Shown piece after piece: positions 32,649 to 35,867 of a stretch of 35,867 bases of DNA. Made by a program: the position numbers and the translations under genes. The stretch comes from Bacteroidales bacterium (GTDB taxonomy: Bacteria > Bacteroidota > Bacteroidia > Bacteroidales > UBA932): contig JALFFZ010000041.1 of assembly GCA_022777585.1 (NCBI GenBank), forward strand, positions 1 through 35,867. The letters run 5' to 3'. Position 1 is the first letter of the stretch. Every line of letters starts with the position of its first letter. The notes under the pieces were generated by a model, which was not told the origin of the DNA, did not search any database, and worked only from the letters and a program-made list of their open reading frames with translations.

Positions 32649-35312
32649 CTATTCCGAGCAACAACGAACCGGCATTCCATTAGCACGACTGAAATGCGTA
32701 CTTGAAGAAGTATGGTACGTCTCTATCGTACTGGTTTTGAATACAAAATAGTCTGAACACATTCCCATTGTATGAGTAGTCCAATATCTACCTTCGCTTC
32801 CAACTTGCCAATATTCGGAACTGAAGGTATTTGAGTCTCCGTGATAACCTTGTGCCGGATACCAGGTGAGATTTGAAGACAGTGATGACGAAACGGAGAT
32901 ACCCCTATTTGTGGAATCCCACGTCACGCCATTTGTAGTTGACATCGTACTTGGAAATGAGGACCAAACACAATCAGATCCACCATCAGGAACTTTCCAA
33001 CCGGAAGGGCAAGGATCATATATTGATTTTTCTGAAGACCAGGCTTGGCTATTTGAGATATAAAGCCAATCCTGATTTTGAGAATTTGCAATAATATATT
33101 GAGTTGGATGTTCCACAGCATATTGTTCCGTTCCAATAGTTGACGTGGATGTCTTACAGTCCGGGAAAGTACAAGTCACCCCAAACTGAACATAAGAAGT
33201 CAGGGATGAGCTGCCCATAAATGGATCCTTTCTACCCCACTCATAAATAAGGCCTATTGAGCCCTCGCCCGGTGCTGAATCCAAGGCTCCGAGATTACGA
33301 TTCATCATCCGGATATCCTCGTGGCCTGAATAAACATCAAATCCTTCATCAGGATTATAATCAGTAGACCAGATATGCCAACTCCAAAGAATTGTATTGG
33401 AAGAACTTACTACTGCAATCAGAGCATTTCCTTTCTTGCCTGTAGTTCTAAAACACACTTTTCCATTTTTAAGTTCTACATCACTCACTATGTCACCGAC
33501 AGCTGGTTGAACTGATGAATTAAAAGTTTCCCATACGACCTCAGCGGATTTGGCATCTATTAGAGACTCCTTGCCATTACCTTTTACCGCATCAAAGCAG
33601 AACATCCCCTCACGTGAAACAATGTAACAATTTGCCGTACCATTAGCTGATAAATTTTCATAGGGTACTGGTCTAAGCAAATAATATTGTGATGTAATGT
33701 TGCTCTCTCCGTCAGAAATAAGGAGTCGCACATTCACAGTCACTGATTCATCCCAAAATTCATCGCTTAGTCCCGTGGAATTATACGTAATAGTAACTAC
33801 ACCTTCTGTATAGGTAACGTTGCTGACAGGCAGATTCACAAATGTATGAGACGCTTTGGTAACAGATTCGGTATATACAGCGCGAAGTGAAACAACTCCC
33901 GACCAATTTTCGGCAAGAGCCTGCGCCACAGAGAGAGGATAGATTTCAAAATCCATTGTCGCTGTTCCATAATTTGTATTGACAGAACCATCACTGTAAT
34001 CCGGAACCACAGTAACCGACTGAATCATTGACAAAATTTCATCAAGTGAACCCTTTATCTTGTTCAACTCAGATATCATCCCCGCCACTTCCGATTTGAC
34101 ATCTGCAACCTGGAGTTCAAGGGCCGAGACCCGTCCAAGCAAAGCCTCGAGATCAGAATTGATACTGGAAATCTGGGAGGCGAGGGACGAGTTTGCTTTT
34201 GCAATCGCAGATACTATCTTATTGTCAATGAGTCCGTTGTTCTCAGTAATTGCAGTCTGGATTGCAGCCTGGTATGCCTCTGTGATTTCCTGCTTTGCGG
34301 TAGCGAGGTCTGACTGAAGCTTTTCGATATCAGCCGCATAAGACTCGGTCAATTCTTCGAGTTTCTGCTGGAGTTCGCTGATTTTTGAACGAAGTTCCGC
34401 GATAGTCTCCGGATCCCCTGAACCGCTGCCTCCACCAAGAAGTTCCTTGAGTTCATCCATCTGGCTTTCAAGAGCCTCCTTCTGGCTGGCGAGTTCCCTC
34501 TCCAGCTCCTGCTTGGCAAGAGCAATTTTCGCATCTGCCTCGGCTGCAGTGTAGTATCCGGCCAGCTGGCTGTTGACCCAGGCCTTGAGAGATGTCTCGA
34601 GAGCCGTGGATGCTGCCTTGATATCCTCTTTCCATGTGGTTTCAAGTTCCGCCTTGGCATTGGATATCGCTGAAGCAAGTTTGCTATCGGTCTCGGCTGA
34701 CAATTTCCCATCCAAAGCCGTTATGGACTTCTCCATATCGGACAACGCCGTATTTATCAATGCAATACTGCCATTGATGGCGGTAATGTCATCAGTCACT
34801 CCGTAGTACTGCTGAAGGGTGCAGAATGTGGCATTGGCCCATTCCTTCACCCCGCTCTCCACCTTGGATAGTTCGTCATTGACATATTTCTTCAAGTCGG
34901 CAATCCTCCCGTCAAGCGTTTCATAACATCCCTGCATCGTGGTCAGCGTACCCTCGACAGATGCGAGACGGGTCTCAAGAGCGCTTATTGCAGCCTCTGA
35001 CTTTGATACCTTGTCTTCAAGACCGGATATCTCTTCATCATTGTCCTTGATGGAAGACTTGGCGGCCTCTATTGCCTCCTTCAAGAGGTTGTCCTGTTCC
35101 TGAAGGGCTTTTATGTAGCCATCAAGGCCAGTTTTGTATGTCTCCAGTTCAGTTATAGAAACCTGAATATTCTTGACCTGTTCATCAATCGTGGAAATCT
35201 TCTCATTCCTGATGGAATCAATCTCCTTATGGAGTTCTGATATTTCATCCCTGTAATTCGCACATGCGCAAAGGCAAGTAAAGAAAGTAAGTATTAGTGC
35301 TCTGGTTTTCAT
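32649..35312 (-). CDS. Coiled-coil stalk lipoprotein with C-terminal FISUMP domain
   Basis: MKTRALILTFFTCLCAC gives a lipobox with C17. Residues of about 20-440 are almost entirely heptad-like coiled coil (for example ISELQQKLEELTESYAADI), broken by a glycine hinge (LGGGSGSGDPE). This predicts a long rigid stalk. A beta-rich domain follows (YSDGSVNTNYG to LLRPVPYENL), then a FISUMP domain (Fibrobacter succinogenes major paralogous domain: MMNRNLGALDSAPG, YEWGRKDPF, YDPCPSGWKVPDGG, then ANGMPVRCC). FISUMP domains are C-terminal modules on exported Bacteroidota proteins with no known enzymatic role. The start was placed at 35312; ATGs at 35321 and 35318 are also possible. It is the first gene of the operon. 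Confidence 0.87.
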   Translation of the reverse strand: MKTRALILTFFTCLCACANYRDEISELHKEIDSIRNEKISTIDEQVKNIQVSITELETYKTGLDGYIKALQEQDNLLKEAIEAAKSSIKDNDEEISGLEDKVSKSEAAISALETRLASVEGTLTTMQGCYETLDGRIADLKKYVNDELSKVESGVKEWANATFCTLQQYYGVTDDITAINGSIALINTALSDMEKSITALDGKLSAETDSKLASAISNAKAELETTWKEDIKAASTALETSLKAWVNSQLAGYYTAAEADAKIALAKQELERELASQKEALESQMDELKELLGGGSGSGDPETIAELRSKISELQQKLEELTESYAADIEKLQSDLATAKQEITEAYQAAIQTAITENNGLIDNKIVSAIAKANSSLASQISSINSDLEALLGRVSALELQVADVKSEVAGMISELNKIKGSLDEILSMIQSVTVVPDYSDGSVNTNYGTATMDFEIYPLSVAQALAENWSGVVSLRAVYTESVTKASHTFVNLPVSNVTYTEGVVTITYNSTGLSDEFWDESVTVNVRLLISDGESNITSQYYLLRPVPYENLSANGTANCYIVSREGMFCFDAVKGNGKESLIDAKSAEVVWETFNSSVQPAVGDIVSDVELKNGKVCFRTTGKKGNALIAVVSSSNTILWSWHIWSTDYNPDEGFDVYSGHEDIRMMNRNLGALDSAPGEGSIGLIYEWGRKDPFMGSSSLTSYVQFGVTCTFPDCKTSTSTIGTEQYAVEHPTQYIIANSQNQDWLYISNSQAWSSEKSIYDPCPSGWKVPDGGSDCVWSSFPSTMSTTNGVTWDSTNRGISVSSSLSSNLTWYPAQGYHGDSNTFSSEYWQVGSEGRYWTTHTMGMCSDYFVFKTSTIETYHTSSSTHFSRANGMPVRCCSE

Positions 35313-35319
35313 ATGCATC

Positions 35320-35369
35320 ATTCATAATTTTGCCTGTCAATACTGATATGCCTTTGCAAAATTATGAAT
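35320..35369. repeat. 14-bp perfect inverted repeat over promoter and start codons
   Basis: ATTCATAATTTTGC (35320-35333) and GCAAAATTATGAAT (35356-35369) are perfect inverted copies 22 bases apart. The right arm contains the minus-strand -7 box of the lipoprotein operon. The left arm contains a mirror-image TAATTTTG facing right and touches the first ATG. Confidence 0.75.
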
Positions 35370-35386
35370 ATTCCTGACATTATCAA
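35357..35386 (-). promoter_or_regulatory. Promoter of the surface lipoprotein operon
   Basis: On the minus strand TTG (35386-35384), 19 bases, then TAATTTTG (35364-35357), an exact -7 box. The expected start near 35349 gives a leader of about 35 bases to the ATG at 35312. The -33 box lies only five bases from the transposase stop codon, so it may sit in or beside the insertion sequence. Confidence 0.6.
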
Positions 35387-35390
35387 TGCG

Positions 35391-35867
35391 TCACCCATTT
35401 TTGTTTAGCCAGTCATCGGCCTCGATGAGGTAGGCGATGTCTCGCTCTTCTTTGGATGTGTAGATGGTCTTGGTCAGGGTCTTGCCATTCTCGGGGAGGT
35501 CGACTTCGATGGTCACGATGACTTCTGCGATCCTAAGGACGTTGTCAACGGAGTACGGGCAGCCGGAGATCTTGAGCAGCCTCTCGAGTTCTTTGTACAC
35601 TTTAAGTGCCACGAAGCAGATGCAGACGTGCGCCTCTATCCTCTTCTCGCTGAAGTGGAACATCGGCCTGACTTCCAGCGTTCCCTTCGTGATACGGAAT
35701 GCCCGCTCCACGTTCCAGAGTTGCTGATAGTTGTCGTAGACCTGGTCGGCCGGAAGGTCAGTTTTGGTCCTATAGCCCTTGAGACCATCCCAGACCTTGT
35801 CCTCCTCTATCTTGTCCTCGTCGATGCGAACCGAGACTCCAGAACTGATGCTGAGGAACTTGTTGTA
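35391..35867 (-). CDS. IS1634-like transposase, C-terminal part, cut by window
   Basis: The frame is open to the window edge and reads 158 residues plus the stop. LWNVERAFRITKGTLEVRPMFHFSEKRIEAH is the C-terminal region of IS4/IS1634-type DDE transposases and carries the catalytic glutamate in NVERAF. The upstream WDGLKGYRTKTDLPADQVYDNYQQ is also typical. The N-terminal two thirds with the two aspartates lie outside the window, so activity cannot be judged. The C terminus (ADDWLNKNG) seems complete. The end of the element should lie in 35322-35390, but its terminal repeat was not identified. The element neighbours the promoter of the surface lipoprotein operon. Confidence 0.87.
   Translation of the reverse strand, partial: YNKFLSISSGVSVRIDEDKIEEDKVWDGLKGYRTKTDLPADQVYDNYQQLWNVERAFRITKGTLEVRPMFHFSEKRIEAHVCICFVALKVYKELERLLKISGCPYSVDNVLRIAEVIVTIEVDLPENGKTLTKTIYTSKEERDIAYLIEADDWLNKNG

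Noticed and set aside
35320..35369. Classical invertible promoter as in Bacteroides capsule loci
   Set aside because: The -7 boxes lie inside the repeat arms and the core is only 22 bases, so inversion of the core would not turn the promoter round. The repeat is kept as an operator or recombination-site candidate.

Overview
The window reads as chromosome from a Bacteroidota genome, most likely order Bacteroidales. Several gene starts are preceded by the phylum's promoter pattern (TTTG or TTG, about 19-20 bases, then TAnnTTTG). There are many N-terminal lipobox signals, and the families present are typical of gut Bacteroidales (DUF4988, BACON-like and FISUMP domains, DUF3575, serine-type sulfatase, GGGtGRT protein). 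Genus cannot be settled from sequence reading alone. No rRNA, tRNA, CRISPR array or prophage was seen.

Layout. 1-3432: the 3' part of a GH36 alpha-galactosidase and a class I aminotransferase with its own promoter and an 18-bp palindrome. 3433-7678 (minus): an operon of GT4-like glycosyltransferase, flippase and secreted FAD oxidoreductase. 7795-10837 (plus): an outer-membrane beta-barrel protein and a 5'-nucleotidase-family lipoprotein. 10860-12499 (minus): a metallophosphoesterase and an Lrp/AsnC regulator, the latter divergent from metY-like O-acetylhomoserine sulfhydrylase (12659-13945). 13998-19027 (minus): a three-gene unit of secreted MBL-fold hydrolase, HerA/YjgR-like ATPase and a 711-residue membrane protein with an EF-hand loop. 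19028-19372: an intergenic stretch with a plus-strand promoter and terminator-like hairpins (candidate small RNA). 19373-20101 (minus): a TauE/SafE permease. 20165-21862 (plus): an IscU/NifU-like scaffold and the GGGtGRT protein, ending in a strong terminator. 21958-25760 (minus): a sulfatase and an M1 aminopeptidase that overlap by one base. 25960-27087 (plus): a choloylglycine-hydrolase-family Ntn hydrolase.

27239-35312 (minus) is the most unusual part. It is a four-gene operon of a coiled-coil FISUMP lipoprotein, an OmpA/TPR envelope protein, a small DUF3575 beta-barrel and a DUF4988/BACON/PKD/leucine-rich-repeat lipoprotein. The first and last products share an almost identical sequence next to the lipidated cysteine. 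This suggests two alternative surface 'heads' on a common anchor, served by an OmpA/DUF3575 pair of the kind found in Bacteroidales fimbrial loci. By eye this block is more AT-rich than its surroundings. It has an internal 222-bp tandem repeat, a 14-bp perfect inverted repeat over its promoter, and it abuts an IS1634-like transposase that runs off the window, all consistent with a variable, laterally moving surface locus.
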